The notes beneath the pieces were generated by a model that had not been told where the DNA came from, searched no databases, and saw only the letters and a list, made by a program, of their open reading frames with translations. A program made the translations under genes and the position numbers. A DNA stretch of 49,491 nt, taken from the NCBI GenBank assembly GCA_021286705.1, contig JAJTBW010000003.1, positions 1 through 49,491 of the forward strand, given 5' to 3'. Shown in pieces: positions 1 to 8,566 of the stretch; position 1 is the first letter of the stretch, and every line of letters starts with the position of its first letter. This DNA comes from Sphingobacteriia bacterium. GTDB taxonomy: Bacteria > Bacteroidota > Bacteroidia > Bacteroidales > TTA-H9.

Positions 1-53
1 AACATAAGAGAACATAAGAGCGTCATAAGAGAGATATAAGAGGGATATAAGAG
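1..53. repeat. Degenerate 10-11 bp tandem repeat
   Basis: Five consecutive units of 10, 10, 11, 11 and 11 bases each end in ATAAGAG. The array runs off the left edge, so its full size is unknown. The rest of the stretch up to 241 shows no gene or clear promoter. It is one of three unrelated simple-repeat arrays in intergenic positions of this window. Confidence 0.75.
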
Positions 54-241
54 GGATGCTTTAGGCGTGCTGAATATCAGAGAGTTGAAAGCATGACTAT
101 TTGGGACTGGCAGGAGAAATTTGGAATGAATGGGCGGTTGCATCCGGAAGAAACATAAAATCAGAGGATTAGCTATTTCATTTCGTTAACGTTTATTAAA
201 CAAGAATAGGTTTTCTTTGTTATTTCTACGATATTTACATT

Positions 242-934
242 ATGACAACCATTTCATTAAACACAATAGATCTCGACCAATTAGCCATTTGGCTGAAAAC
301 AAGATTAACGAAAGCCCTTCCTGGAAAAGCTGCACAATTACTCATGGCTCCTCCATTAAGAGAAGAGAGAATGACAATACCAGAAGGAGTTACCGCCATT
401 GACTCAGCTGTTTTAATCGGATTGGTAACACAAGATCAGGAGCCCTCTATAATCTTAATTAAGAGGCCTGAATATGATGGTGTACATAGTGGACAGATGG
501 CCTTTCCCGGAGGAAAAAAAGAGAAAGAAGATAGTTCAGAATGGGAGACAGCCAAACGCGAAAGCTTTGAAGAGGTCGGATTACCTCTGGATTCCCCAAA
601 GTTCTTAGGATCTATGACCCCTCTTTTTATTCCTCATTCCGGGTATATCGTCAGACCTGTAGTTGCTCACATCAATGAATTTCCTCCGTTAAAACCTGAC
701 AATAATGAGGTCGACTCTATTCATATCATCAAGTTAAGAGACCTTCTCGACCCATCTCAGCGTGAAACGCTAACCTTTAGTACCTTTTCAGGAGAGATTA
801 AAGCCCCCTGTTACGCAGTGTCAAAGCAAGCAATATGGGGTGCGACAGCTATGATATTAAGTGAGTTCTTAGTTATAGTTAGTGAATATCTGGGGATTGA
901 CGTAAAAACAATCTTCCCCGAAAGCAGATTATAA
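242..934 (+). CDS. Nudix hydrolase, CoA pyrophosphatase type
   Basis: A 230-residue Nudix hydrolase, probably splitting CoA or acyl-CoA into phosphopantetheine and 3',5'-ADP in the cytoplasm. The Nudix box spans residues 90-114 and ends RESFEEVGL. It is preceded by HSGQMAFPGG (82-91), the extra motif that marks the CoA-pyrophosphatase (NudL/NUDT7-like) subfamily. As in that subfamily, an Asp (D97) sits where the classical box has its first Glu. There is no signal peptide. The ATG at 242 is used because the Nudix fold follows directly; there is no Shine-Dalgarno sequence. The last codons lie inside a long inverted repeat shared with the convergent neighbour. The family is secure; the substrate is inferred from the motif. 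Confidence 0.85.
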   Translation: MTTISLNTIDLDQLAIWLKTRLTKALPGKAAQLLMAPPLREERMTIPEGVTAIDSAVLIGLVTQDQEPSIILIKRPEYDGVHSGQMAFPGGKKEKEDSSEWETAKRESFEEVGLPLDSPKFLGSMTPLFIPHSGYIVRPVVAHINEFPPLKPDNNEVDSIHIIKLRDLLDPSQRETLTFSTFSGEIKAPCYAVSKQAIWGATAMILSEFLVIVSEYLGIDVKTIFPESRL

Positions 935-962
935 AACATCTATAATCACTTTCGGGGAAGAT
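911..962. terminator. Long inverted repeat between convergent genes
   Basis: Positions 911-924 pair perfectly with 949-962 (14 bp), and 927-933 pair with 941-947 (7 bp), leaving a 7-base loop. The Nudix stop codon (932-934) is in the upper stem and loop. There is no T-run on either side, so this may be a bidirectional terminator of non-classical form or an RNA-stabilising hairpin. Confidence 0.6.
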
Positions 963-982
963 ATGCTCTTAACGAGTAACTT

Positions 983-2413
983 TTATTTCTCTTTTCTCAA
1001 TTTAGCTTCGTATCGTTCAAGGAAAGACTCAAGTACATCCACCGTTAGCCGCTTTGCAATAATCTTTTTATTCTCATCAAGCAGATATAGAACGGGAGTA
1101 CTAAAGACATCATATAAATCCTTAAAGAAAGGGGTATAAGCTCTGGGGCCATTCACGTTTATGAAAGGCATCTTCTTTTCCTTTATATAATCCTTCATTT
1201 TCCTCATATTGGTATCGGTACAAACGGCAAATACCTCAAGGTTAAAACGGTTCTTATCCTTTTTCATAAAATCAATAACCAAAGGAATCTCCGTTTTGCA
1301 ATGTCCGCATTCCGGATCCCAGAATAGAAGTAAAGTATATCTGGCCTTTACACTATGTAAAGAGACAGGACGCATCGCTGTATCAAGCATCATAAGTTCA
1401 GGTGCCGGATTTCCTATCAGAATTGGACGCAGAGTGTTAGCACGTTTCAACACATTGGCTTTAACCGTCTTATTAATCCAGTAGTCCATCTCACCTGAAG
1501 AGTAGAACCGATCAGCCATCTCTACGAAAACAGCATCCATACCCATAATGGTACTTTTCTCAGAATAGGTTGTGATATACCAAACAAAATACCGGTAGGT
1601 ATCTCTGGATCTCTTCACGATTGGAAGAAGATTATTAACCTCTTTCATAACCGAATCAGGGCTCTGAACAACCAACTGAGAGAAGTATCTGTTTAATCGG
1701 GCATGATAAGCGGGTGTTCTGAGGAGTCGAGAATCTCCAAGGTCAAGATTCGAGAAGAAGCTATTTTTATATAGCAGATATAGCTTTGTAGAATCAACTG
1801 AGCCATCGGGTTTATACGGAGTAGGCGGAATAGCAGGCTCTTGCTGAGCAGCAATAAATGAACCTGCAAAGTTTGTCTTATTCTTCTCTATGAAGTTTGA
1901 AATATAATCTTTCACTTCAATATCAATCGCTCCAAGCCGTTTATCTATAATAGCAGATGAGTCGCTTTTGGGATCCAATCTCTCCTTCGTTTTTCTAAGA
2001 TCATTCACCTCTTTCTGCTTCCCGGCTAAATATTGTATATAGCTATACAACCTTTCATTATCAATTGACCCCTTGATCTTCATAGTTAAAGGGATGTCAG
2101 GTAAGGCAGCCTCAACAGTGATTTTCTGTTCCTTGTCGATAAGCAATTCAAAATACCTCGACTTATTTTGTCCGGCAACAATATACATCCCTCCTGGAAT
2201 CAGAGAATCAGCAGAAAATATATACCACCCATCCTTTGTTCTAAAAGCAGTGTCATCAACATATTGCTTTTCACCATAGTAATGCGCTAAAAGGAGAGCC
2301 GTATCAGGTGCATTCTTGATTTTAACCTTAAGTTCAAAAACAGATGCCTTCACTGACATTGATTGCAGGATGCCCCATAAGGCAAAAATTAAGATTAGAG
2401 TTTTGCTTCTCAT
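983..2413 (-). CDS. Secreted thioredoxin-fold protein (TlpA/AhpC-TSA type)
   Basis: A 476-residue exported protein. Residues 1-23 form a signal peptide. The middle (about 25-335) is the mixed, helix-rich N-terminal module usual in Bacteroidota TlpA-like proteins (DUF4369/DUF5106 style). The C-terminal 130 residues are a thioredoxin domain with the redox pair C369-G-H-C372 in WDPECGHCKTEIP and the cis-proline region STPV near 439. It probably works in the periplasm as a thiol-disulfide reductant or isomerase for exported proteins; the partner is unknown. It stands alone, convergent with the Nudix gene. A perfect -7 element lies about 120 bases upstream. The fold is certain, the precise role is not. 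Confidence 0.85.
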   Translation of the reverse strand: MRSKTLILIFALWGILQSMSVKASVFELKVKIKNAPDTALLLAHYYGEKQYVDDTAFRTKDGWYIFSADSLIPGGMYIVAGQNKSRYFELLIDKEQKITVEAALPDIPLTMKIKGSIDNERLYSYIQYLAGKQKEVNDLRKTKERLDPKSDSSAIIDKRLGAIDIEVKDYISNFIEKNKTNFAGSFIAAQQEPAIPPTPYKPDGSVDSTKLYLLYKNSFFSNLDLGDSRLLRTPAYHARLNRYFSQLVVQSPDSVMKEVNNLLPIVKRSRDTYRYFVWYITTYSEKSTIMGMDAVFVEMADRFYSSGEMDYWINKTVKANVLKRANTLRPILIGNPAPELMMLDTAMRPVSLHSVKARYTLLLFWDPECGHCKTEIPLVIDFMKKDKNRFNLEVFAVCTDTNMRKMKDYIKEKKMPFINVNGPRAYTPFFKDLYDVFSTPVLYLLDENKKIIAKRLTVDVLESFLERYEAKLRKEK

Positions 2414-2531
2414 ATAGTAATTTATTGATCTATAGTAATTACATGTTTCGCTTTAAAGAAATCTAAATTGATATATAATCATGATTTCTAAAATCCCAAT
2501 AAGTTCTGCCTAATTCTAAGGTTAGAAAACA

Positions 2532-2539
2532 CAAATGTA
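2532..2539 (-). promoter_or_regulatory. Bacteroidota -7 element for the thioredoxin-fold gene
   Basis: The minus strand reads TACATTTG, an exact TAnnTTTG match. A good -33 TTTG is not visible. It would give a leader of about 110 bases. The rest of 2414-2768 holds no gene I can support; an open frame at 2569-2772 looks incidental. Confidence 0.45.
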
Positions 2540-2768
2540 ACCGATTTTTAAAAATTAGTTCTACTCTTATGGCGCTATTGTTCACCTTAGGCTCAAGGAT
2601 AAGAAATAAACATTTATTACCTTTACTTGCCATGATTAATTATGTAGAATTGTGGATAATGCCCCAACATCTGCCAAACCAGATGGCACCTAGATGGGTC
2701 AAAAATAAAGAAGTGACACTTCAATCAGGCATATCACATGTGACCGCTGAATACCAAATTATTATCAC

Positions 2769-3932
2769 ATGAAGACATTTTGCTCTATATTATTAATTCT
2801 TATAGCAACTCATTTTCAGGTTATCGCAGAAAATGATAGCCTCCTCAATTTAAAACTCAATCAGGCATTTGAGCTAAAAGAGAGTGGCTTAAAACAGATT
2901 GAGGCAATCAATGATTCAATGAAAGGAGCATCCTATAGTAACCTAATTGGTCTGCTTAACAATTACAAATTAGTTGCAACGGCAGACAGTACCATAAATG
3001 TCATCTATGCTGATATGTATACCAATCAGCGATTGATCCATAAAAATTTAATTATCAAACTCGATTCGTTAGGTATAAACCCGGATAAACCTAATTTCAA
3101 CAAAAGTCAGGGACGAATAGGCTGGAGCCATTATGGCTTCTTCACACTTCTCATACTTATATCAATACTCTCTCTTATTGCCATTAAGCTGTTTATGAAA
3201 CAAAAAAAACTATCACAAGAAATAGAGGCACTATCTAAAAAGCCTGAACCTGACGAAACACTAAAAAAGATAAATGAAGAATATGAACAGCGGCTTCAAG
3301 ATATCTCCGGATTGTTAACAGAGATGACATTACAGCATAACAATACCGCAACTGAGATTGAAAATCTTAACAAGGTTCTGGCTAAGGAGAGACAGACCCG
3401 AATAGCCTACTCAGAGCAGTATGAGAAAGTAGCAGATGAACTTAATAAACTAAAGGCAAGAAATGATCTTTGGCCTACCATAACCGGATCGGGAAACAGA
3501 GAAAGCACCGAGCATCTCAATGTAGAGATTGAGAAACTTCAAATTGAGATAAATGATCTAAAAGCAGGAAAATTCGCACTTGAACAACAACTTAAAGAGG
3601 CACTATTAAAATTAAACTCTGAGGAACTGCCAAATCTGCCTGATCCAAGAGTTATCAATTCAGAATTTCAAGAAAACGACCATTTAAAACAGACAGTGCA
3701 CACATTAAGAGCCTCTCTGAAAGAAAGTGTTGCCGAAGGAGAAAACCTTAAAATTGAGCTAGCATCCCTGCAAAAGGAGATAGAGATACTTAATAATAAT
3801 TCGATTGTTTCTGCTCAAAACCAAAACCGAATTGAACAGCTTGAGGAAGAATTAAAACAGAAACAATCCTTTATAGACCAGTTAAGAGCATTAATTACGG
3901 GTCAATCAGACGGACCAAATAGCGAAACATAA
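2769..3932 (+). CDS. Membrane-anchored coiled-coil protein
   Basis: I do not recognise a family for this 387-residue protein. Residues 1-20 look like a signal peptide, 21-115 are a small polar domain, and 120-143 are a strong transmembrane helix followed by a basic stretch (KQKK). Residues 145-380 are rich in Glu, Lys, Leu and Gln in a heptad-like pattern, so a long cytoplasmic coiled coil is likely. The layout (exported sensor-sized domain, one membrane span, cytoplasmic coiled coil) suggests a scaffold or a partner of an envelope complex; this is inference only. Its 3' end overlaps the convergent DUF218 gene by 31 bases. Confidence 0.75.
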   Translation: MKTFCSILLILIATHFQVIAENDSLLNLKLNQAFELKESGLKQIEAINDSMKGASYSNLIGLLNNYKLVATADSTINVIYADMYTNQRLIHKNLIIKLDSLGINPDKPNFNKSQGRIGWSHYGFFTLLILISILSLIAIKLFMKQKKLSQEIEALSKKPEPDETLKKINEEYEQRLQDISGLLTEMTLQHNNTATEIENLNKVLAKERQTRIAYSEQYEKVADELNKLKARNDLWPTITGSGNRESTEHLNVEIEKLQIEINDLKAGKFALEQQLKEALLKLNSEELPNLPDPRVINSEFQENDHLKQTVHTLRASLKESVAEGENLKIELASLQKEIEILNNNSIVSAQNQNRIEQLEEELKQKQSFIDQLRALITGQSDGPNSET

Positions 3933-4564
3933 AGCCAGGCAAGCCCTTCTGAAATTACCGCCCGAGTGCCACGAGACGACCTCCACCATCTGCCACCATC
4001 ATAAGTATCATCTTGATAGGTCACAACACCTGTGTTCCATCCATCTGGATGCAATGTCTTCTTAAAAATCAGCCAGCTTCTTCTTGAGTGTACCCCCTGT
4101 GAAAGCAATAAAATATTACCTGGCTTTACTCCGGATGATCTTAGCCATATCGCCAAAGCCTGAGCCGAGGCCACCGACCTGTTTCTTGTAACAGGGGCAG
4201 ACGGAATACAATGTAAAATTGTTGAATCAACGCCGAGTTTTAAGAGCGTATTATAGGCAACCTCAGCAGTTGAAGTATAATCAAGCAAATACTTACCCTG
4301 CATAACTTGTTGACCTGTGACACAAACCATTGTAAAGCCCCCTTTTTTAATAAAGTCGGCAGCCGTCGTCAATGCTAGATCATCTACCCAACCCTCTACA
4401 ATAAGTATTTTAGTCGTAACGGGCTTCTGCGGAGAAAGAAAACTCACAGCATTTGTGAAAAGCAACCAAACCAACAGAGCAAACATGAGCACAAAAAGCA
4501 AAGCCCCTTGCCAGGTAGGGACTAACAACTCTTTACGATAGAATAGCTTAAACTTTATTCGCAT
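3902..4564 (-). CDS. DUF218 (YdcF/SanA/ElyC-like) membrane protein
   Basis: A 220-residue protein with a basic N-terminus, a transmembrane helix at residues 18-41 and a Rossmann-like DUF218 domain beginning ILIVEGW at 53. Family hallmarks are the strand-loop GGFTMVCVTG (75-84) and the late segment ILLLSQGVHSRRS. Relatives such as SanA and ElyC affect cell-envelope integrity and peptidoglycan precursor metabolism, but their biochemistry is unsettled. The domain probably faces the periplasm. It is convergent with, and overlaps by 31 bases, the coiled-coil gene. Family call is fairly sure; function is open. Confidence 0.75.
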   Translation of the reverse strand: MRIKFKLFYRKELLVPTWQGALLFVLMFALLVWLLFTNAVSFLSPQKPVTTKILIVEGWVDDLALTTAADFIKKGGFTMVCVTGQQVMQGKYLLDYTSTAEVAYNTLLKLGVDSTILHCIPSAPVTRNRSVASAQALAIWLRSSGVKPGNILLLSQGVHSRRSWLIFKKTLHPDGWNTGVVTYQDDTYDGGRWWRSSRGTRAVISEGLAWLYVSLFGPSD

Positions 4565-4720
4565 CCTGTTAAAGATTTCATATCAATGATGTACAAAGGT
4601 ATGCCATTTTAAATCCGTAATCCTTCTGGGACAAGGATTACAATAATCAACGAGCAATCTGTTCATAATCATTTAACATACCTATAACAGATGATTAACC
4701 CACGTACTAAAAAGAGAGTA

Positions 4721-4728
4721 TACTTTTG
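4721..4728 (+). promoter_or_regulatory. -7 element upstream of the small secreted protein
   Basis: TACTTTTG matches TAnnTTTG exactly, 111 bases before the start codon. No matching -33 element is seen at the usual distance, so this is a weak call. Confidence 0.4.
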
Positions 4729-4839
4729 CCTCTGAAACATTGGTCTTGCTATAAGATTACCCCAACAAAAAATGATAGGTAGAATCTTTCAAAACGGGCA
4801 GCCGAAAGTAACGAAAACATATTAAATCAAGTCATAAAA

Positions 4840-5247
4840 ATGAAAAACATTCTCTCCTCAATTCTGGTTATTTTCTGTTTATCACTTTCAGCAAACATGG
4901 TTTTAGCTGCAAGTCATAACGATAATGATGGAAAAGATTTATCAAAGGGAGTTTCTACACAAACAGCTACTCCGGCAGAACCAGCTCCAGCGGTTCAGAG
5001 TGCTATAAGTGGAAAAGTAACCGATATTCTAACCGGAGAAACACTTTCAGGTGCTGAAATTACAATTGAAGGAACGAACACTAAGGTCTACACTGACCTT
5101 GATGGTAACTTTAGCATTCCTCAGCTAAAACCAGGAAAGTATACCCTCATCTGCTCTTTAATCTCTTACAATAAGAGTTTAATAGAGAAACTTGAGGTTA
5201 GTTCTGATAAAACATCTTGTGAAATTGCTTTAGAATCTGCGCGTTAA
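4840..5247 (+). CDS. Small secreted carboxypeptidase-regulatory-domain protein
   Basis: A 135-residue protein with a signal peptide (1-23, ending VLAA), a low-complexity Ala/Pro/Thr linker (about 35-55) and one carboxypeptidase-regulatory-like beta-sandwich from about 56 to the end. The domain opens with SGKVTDILTGETLSGAEITI and continues TDLDGNFSIPQLKPGKY, the pattern seen at the N-terminus of SusC-type receptors. Here it is free-standing, with no plug or barrel. It is probably periplasmic or surface-exposed. Relatives are common in Bacteroidota and mostly uncharacterised. It is followed at once by a strong terminator, so it is a single-gene transcript. Confidence 0.8.
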   Translation: MKNILSSILVIFCLSLSANMVLAASHNDNDGKDLSKGVSTQTATPAEPAPAVQSAISGKVTDILTGETLSGAEITIEGTNTKVYTDLDGNFSIPQLKPGKYTLICSLISYNKSLIEKLEVSSDKTSCEIALESAR

Positions 5248-5277
5248 TATAGTAACATCTCCATTCCTAAAATTTTC

Positions 5278-5312
5278 AAGAGAGAGTACCCGGGAGGCTC
5301 TCTCTCTTTTTA
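5278..5312 (+). terminator. Rho-independent terminator
   Basis: A nine-base stem (AAGAGAGAG at 5278-5286 with CTCTCTCTT at 5300-5308) is followed by a T-rich run. It closes the small secreted-protein gene. Between here and 5558 I see no gene. Confidence 0.8.
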
Positions 5313-5480
5313 TTTAGGGTGGTTAGTATTTCGGCTTTAAGACAGAGAGGTTTGGCTATTGGCATATCTTGTATGATTGTAACATTGCTAGGGTAATACC
5401 ATCGTAGGTAGTAATATATAAAGAACTATAGTAAGGCGTTTTAGTGGGAACTTGATACTAAAGCACCTCTTAATCTAATT

Positions 5481-5513
5481 TTTGAAAAAAAGAGAGAGAT
5501 TAGTGTAACTTTT
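5481..5513 (+). promoter_or_regulatory. Candidate promoter of the DUF2807 gene
   Basis: TTTG at 5481-5484, a 21-base spacer, then TAACTTTT at 5506-5513. The -7 element lacks the final G and the spacer is slightly long, so this is only a candidate. Confidence 0.35.
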
Positions 5514-5558
5514 TTGATAGTTGAATGTCATACTTGAAAGCAAAACAACTCAAATAAT

Positions 5559-6371
5559 ATGAAGAAAATAATCTTAATTGGTCTTTTACAAGCCATCATG
5601 TTGGTAACCGGTGTTAGTCTATTTGGACAAACTACTAAAGAAAACAGAAATCCCGGAAAGTTTTCTTCCATTGAAAGCAATAGCAGCGTTGACATCATAC
5701 TAAAACAGGGTTCCGAGTGCAGCATCGTTGTAGAAGCTGACAACGATATTATCTCGAAAGTCAGAACAGAAGTAACAGGTGGTAGGCTGACCATTGGACT
5801 AGAAAGAGGAAGCTATAGAAACATTAAAGTATTACGCGCCACCGTTACCTTACCTAGTTTGAAAGAGCTCCAAATCAGAGGGTCAGGTGATGTCACATCA
5901 ATTGGAACAATTGAAGCGCAAGATCTTAAGATAGATATTTATGGGTCGGGGGATGTTGATCTTGATCTTAAATCTACAAATACAAAAGTTGAGATCAGAG
6001 GTTCAGGTGACACCGATCTGAAAGGATTAAGAGGTAACCTTGATATATCTATCGTTGGATCCGGTGATTTTGAGGCCAAAGCAGTGCAATTAGAGAAACT
6101 AATCGCAAGGATACAAGGATCGGGTGATGTATCAATTACCGGAGCAACGCAAAGTTCAGATATTGAAGTCTTAGGTTCAGGCGATGCTAGTTTAAAAGAT
6201 CTTAAAGCTCAAACAAGTAGTGTCTCATTAAGAGGATCAGGAGAAGTTGAAGTCTATGCCTCAGATGAGATCAAAGCAGAGGCTTATGGATCAGGCGATA
6301 TGATCATCTACGGTAACCCTAAAGTTAAAAAAGTTACCCATCGTGGATCAGGTGAATTAAGTTACAAATAA
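5559..6371 (+). CDS. Secreted DUF2807 (GIN-domain) protein
   Basis: A 270-residue exported protein with a signal peptide (about 1-24, ending LFGQ). The remainder is a DUF2807 'putative auto-transporter adhesin head' fold: short beta-strands punctuated by nine GSGD/GSGE turns, one every 17-21 residues, up to the C-terminal RGSGELSYK. This spacing fits a right-handed beta-helix or stacked beta-solenoid. Such proteins are widespread in Bacteroidota, are periplasmic or surface-located, and have no assigned activity. The gene has its own terminator and is not coupled to the downstream kinase gene. Family call is secure; role unknown. Confidence 0.85.
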   Translation: MKKIILIGLLQAIMLVTGVSLFGQTTKENRNPGKFSSIESNSSVDIILKQGSECSIVVEADNDIISKVRTEVTGGRLTIGLERGSYRNIKVLRATVTLPSLKELQIRGSGDVTSIGTIEAQDLKIDIYGSGDVDLDLKSTNTKVEIRGSGDTDLKGLRGNLDISIVGSGDFEAKAVQLEKLIARIQGSGDVSITGATQSSDIEVLGSGDASLKDLKAQTSSVSLRGSGEVEVYASDEIKAEAYGSGDMIIYGNPKVKKVTHRGSGELSYK

Positions 6372-6413
6372 GACATCTGCTAAAAGGTCTTTCTTCAAAT
6401 CTCTGCGGATGTT

Positions 6414-6445
6414 AGCCCCTGAAATTAATTTCGGGGGCTTTTTTT
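6414..6445 (+). terminator. Rho-independent terminator after the DUF2807 gene
   Basis: An 11-bp stem (6414-6424 with 6429-6439, one G-T pair) with a TTAA loop, followed by seven T residues. Confidence 0.9.
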
Positions 6446-6666
6446 ATCCCTTATCACATCAGGGGTATTCAAAATACACAACCATTAGTCCAAATAATTG
6501 AAAACTGAATAGAAACTAGCCGCATCAGGCTTTTCAAAATGGGTAAAATATAGTACTTTTACCCATATCAACGTGTTTATTACCAATTTGAATATCGAGT
6601 GAGAAAACAATTCACTTATTGGTATGTTTCAAATAGAAGATATAAACTAGAAAAGTGGAGAGCCAG

Positions 6667-8556
6667 ATGAATTTAAAACACATAAACAGATCAATAATTC
6701 AGTTAGTTAAACTTAGTCTCTTTAGCTTCCTACTCTTAGCTACTAATTTGATCTATGGAACTAACCTCGCTTTTACAGGTCACCCAACTACAAAGCAGTT
6801 CATTGATACTAAGGAAAGCGGGGGTTATAGTTCGACCGAACATGATCGTTTGCTTAATGAGATGAGCATTATTAAGAGCGAAAATGAGAGACTACGGATT
6901 ACTAAACAGGTTCTAACGGCACTGGTAGGATTCACTATGCTCGTATTCTTCTTTTGGTTAGTCATGAGCAGAACTAAACTTCGAAGACAGATTCAGGAAG
7001 AGAAAGATAAGCTCAGTAGATTTAAGGATGATACGATTAGAAATCTAGATATATACCTGGGAAACCTCAGCCATGAATTGAGAACGCCGTTAAATGGAAT
7101 TACCGGAGGGACGGAGCTTTTAAAGTACACTAATCTAACTGATAAGCAAGAGGAGTTTATTAACCTTTTGGATGTCTCATCCTCAAATATGTTGGCTGCA
7201 ATCAGTGATTACGTCGAGATATCAGATCTTGAAAGGAATGGAGAGACAACGCCAGTCAATCTTCATCACCTAACAGGAGACATTATCGATATGATTAGTG
7301 ATAAGGCAACAGAGCAAAGGATTAAACTAAATCTCTATACAGACACAAAGATACCTCACACTCTTTATCTGAACCAACCAGCAATCCGAAAAGCAATTAC
7401 TGGTTTTCTGAGACTGGCAATTTATCGTCCGAATACTACTGAGATCTCGTTAAAATGCGAGTTGGTAAAGCAGACAGGAAATATATCATCCTTAAAGATC
7501 TCATTTATTGATAATGGAGTGCCCATCATTCCTCAGCGTTTTAAAGAGTTGCTCAATGAAGAGCTTCCAGAGGAGGTAAATCTGTTAGATCTTATTGATC
7601 AGAACAGTGAGCATAAAATCAAAACACTCGCAAAAGTAGTTAAAGGGATAGATGGGGCTTTAGGATTAGAGCCATCATCAGAAAGAGGGAATATCATTTG
7701 GTTTACCTTAGTAGCCAACAGCGAAGAACCTTCTAGTGAAGCAATGGGGATTCACATAATGAAACTACCCAATTTAAAGGGGCTAATAGTTGATGATAAT
7801 CCGAATTCAAGAGCCATCTTCAGGCAGTATATGCAATTTTATGAGATGCGACCAAAAGAGGTGGAGACAGTAAATCAAGCTTTTGAACTACTTAAGACCG
7901 AAGAGACTCACTATCCAATAGTACTACTAAACCTAAGATATCCAACTGCCACCTCCTTATCTGGAATTCTTGAGTTCAAAAAAGCAAATCCTGAATCCAA
8001 GACACGTTTCATCTTGGTCTCTTCAACAGCTATGCCCCTAACCTATCAAGAGTTTAAAGAGTACGGAATTGATGCCATTCTGAGTAAACCTGTAAAGATT
8101 CATGAGTTATATCACATTATCGAAAAGCTTGCGGAAAAAGCCCCTATTCGACCCACCATCAACACAGAGACATCTCAAAGTGAGAAACCCGTTGTCTTGT
8201 TAGTTGAAGATAACATCATTAATGAAAAAGTCGCAAAAGCAACGCTTGAAAGACTAGGATATACAGTCGATGTAGCCGAGAACGGAAAGGTAGCCTTGCA
8301 AAAATACATTGAACACAGATATGATTTAATCTTGATGGATATAGAGATGCCTGAGATGGATGGTATACAAACTACTATCAAAATTAGAGATTTTGAAGCC
8401 TATTCTCCAATAGCGAAACATCCTAGGATCATAGCAGTAACGGCCAATGTTAAACCGGGAGACCGTGAGTTATGCATAAAAGCCGGTATGGATGACTATA
8501 TTAGCAAACCATTTAAACATGAAGAATTAATAAAAGTGCTGACATCAAACAAATAA
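6667..8556 (+). CDS. Hybrid histidine kinase with degenerate ATPase and two receivers
   Basis: A membrane signalling protein. Residue numbers here count from an upstream in-frame GTG (6655); I prefer the ATG at 6667 because GGAG lies at 6658-6661. Order: signal anchor (15-35), short periplasmic loop, transmembrane helix (86-104), coiled coil, HisKA helix with an intact H-box (H140 in LSHELRTPLNGI), ATPase-like region (235-355), receiver 1 (375-495) and receiver 2 (512-633). The ATPase region lacks the N-box Asn (FLRLAIYRPN replaces the usual LLSNAIKF pattern) and has no GLGL box; only DNG remains. Receiver 1 has Asn at the phosphorylation site (N426) although DD380-381 and K478 remain. Receiver 2 is complete (E518, D519, D562, K618). 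It can probably be phosphorylated but not bind ATP normally. The next gene starts 10 bases downstream. Confidence 0.85.
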   Translation: MNLKHINRSIIQLVKLSLFSFLLLATNLIYGTNLAFTGHPTTKQFIDTKESGGYSSTEHDRLLNEMSIIKSENERLRITKQVLTALVGFTMLVFFFWLVMSRTKLRRQIQEEKDKLSRFKDDTIRNLDIYLGNLSHELRTPLNGITGGTELLKYTNLTDKQEEFINLLDVSSSNMLAAISDYVEISDLERNGETTPVNLHHLTGDIIDMISDKATEQRIKLNLYTDTKIPHTLYLNQPAIRKAITGFLRLAIYRPNTTEISLKCELVKQTGNISSLKISFIDNGVPIIPQRFKELLNEELPEEVNLLDLIDQNSEHKIKTLAKVVKGIDGALGLEPSSERGNIIWFTLVANSEEPSSEAMGIHIMKLPNLKGLIVDDNPNSRAIFRQYMQFYEMRPKEVETVNQAFELLKTEETHYPIVLLNLRYPTATSLSGILEFKKANPESKTRFILVSSTAMPLTYQEFKEYGIDAILSKPVKIHELYHIIEKLAEKAPIRPTINTETSQSEKPVVLLVEDNIINEKVAKATLERLGYTVDVAENGKVALQKYIEHRYDLILMDIEMPEMDGIQTTIKIRDFEAYSPIAKHPRIIAVTANVKPGDRELCIKAGMDDYISKPFKHEELIKVLTSNK

Positions 8557-8566
8557 CAGACTAACA

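Noticed and set aside
2569..2772. A 67-residue frame before the coiled-coil gene
   Set aside because: No recognisable domain or signal peptide and its end overlaps the real start at 2769; it is most likely untranslated leader.
3902..3932. A 31-base tail-to-tail overlap as a toxin/antitoxin or regulatory RNA
   Set aside because: Short convergent overlaps are ordinary in compact genomes and neither protein suggests such a role.
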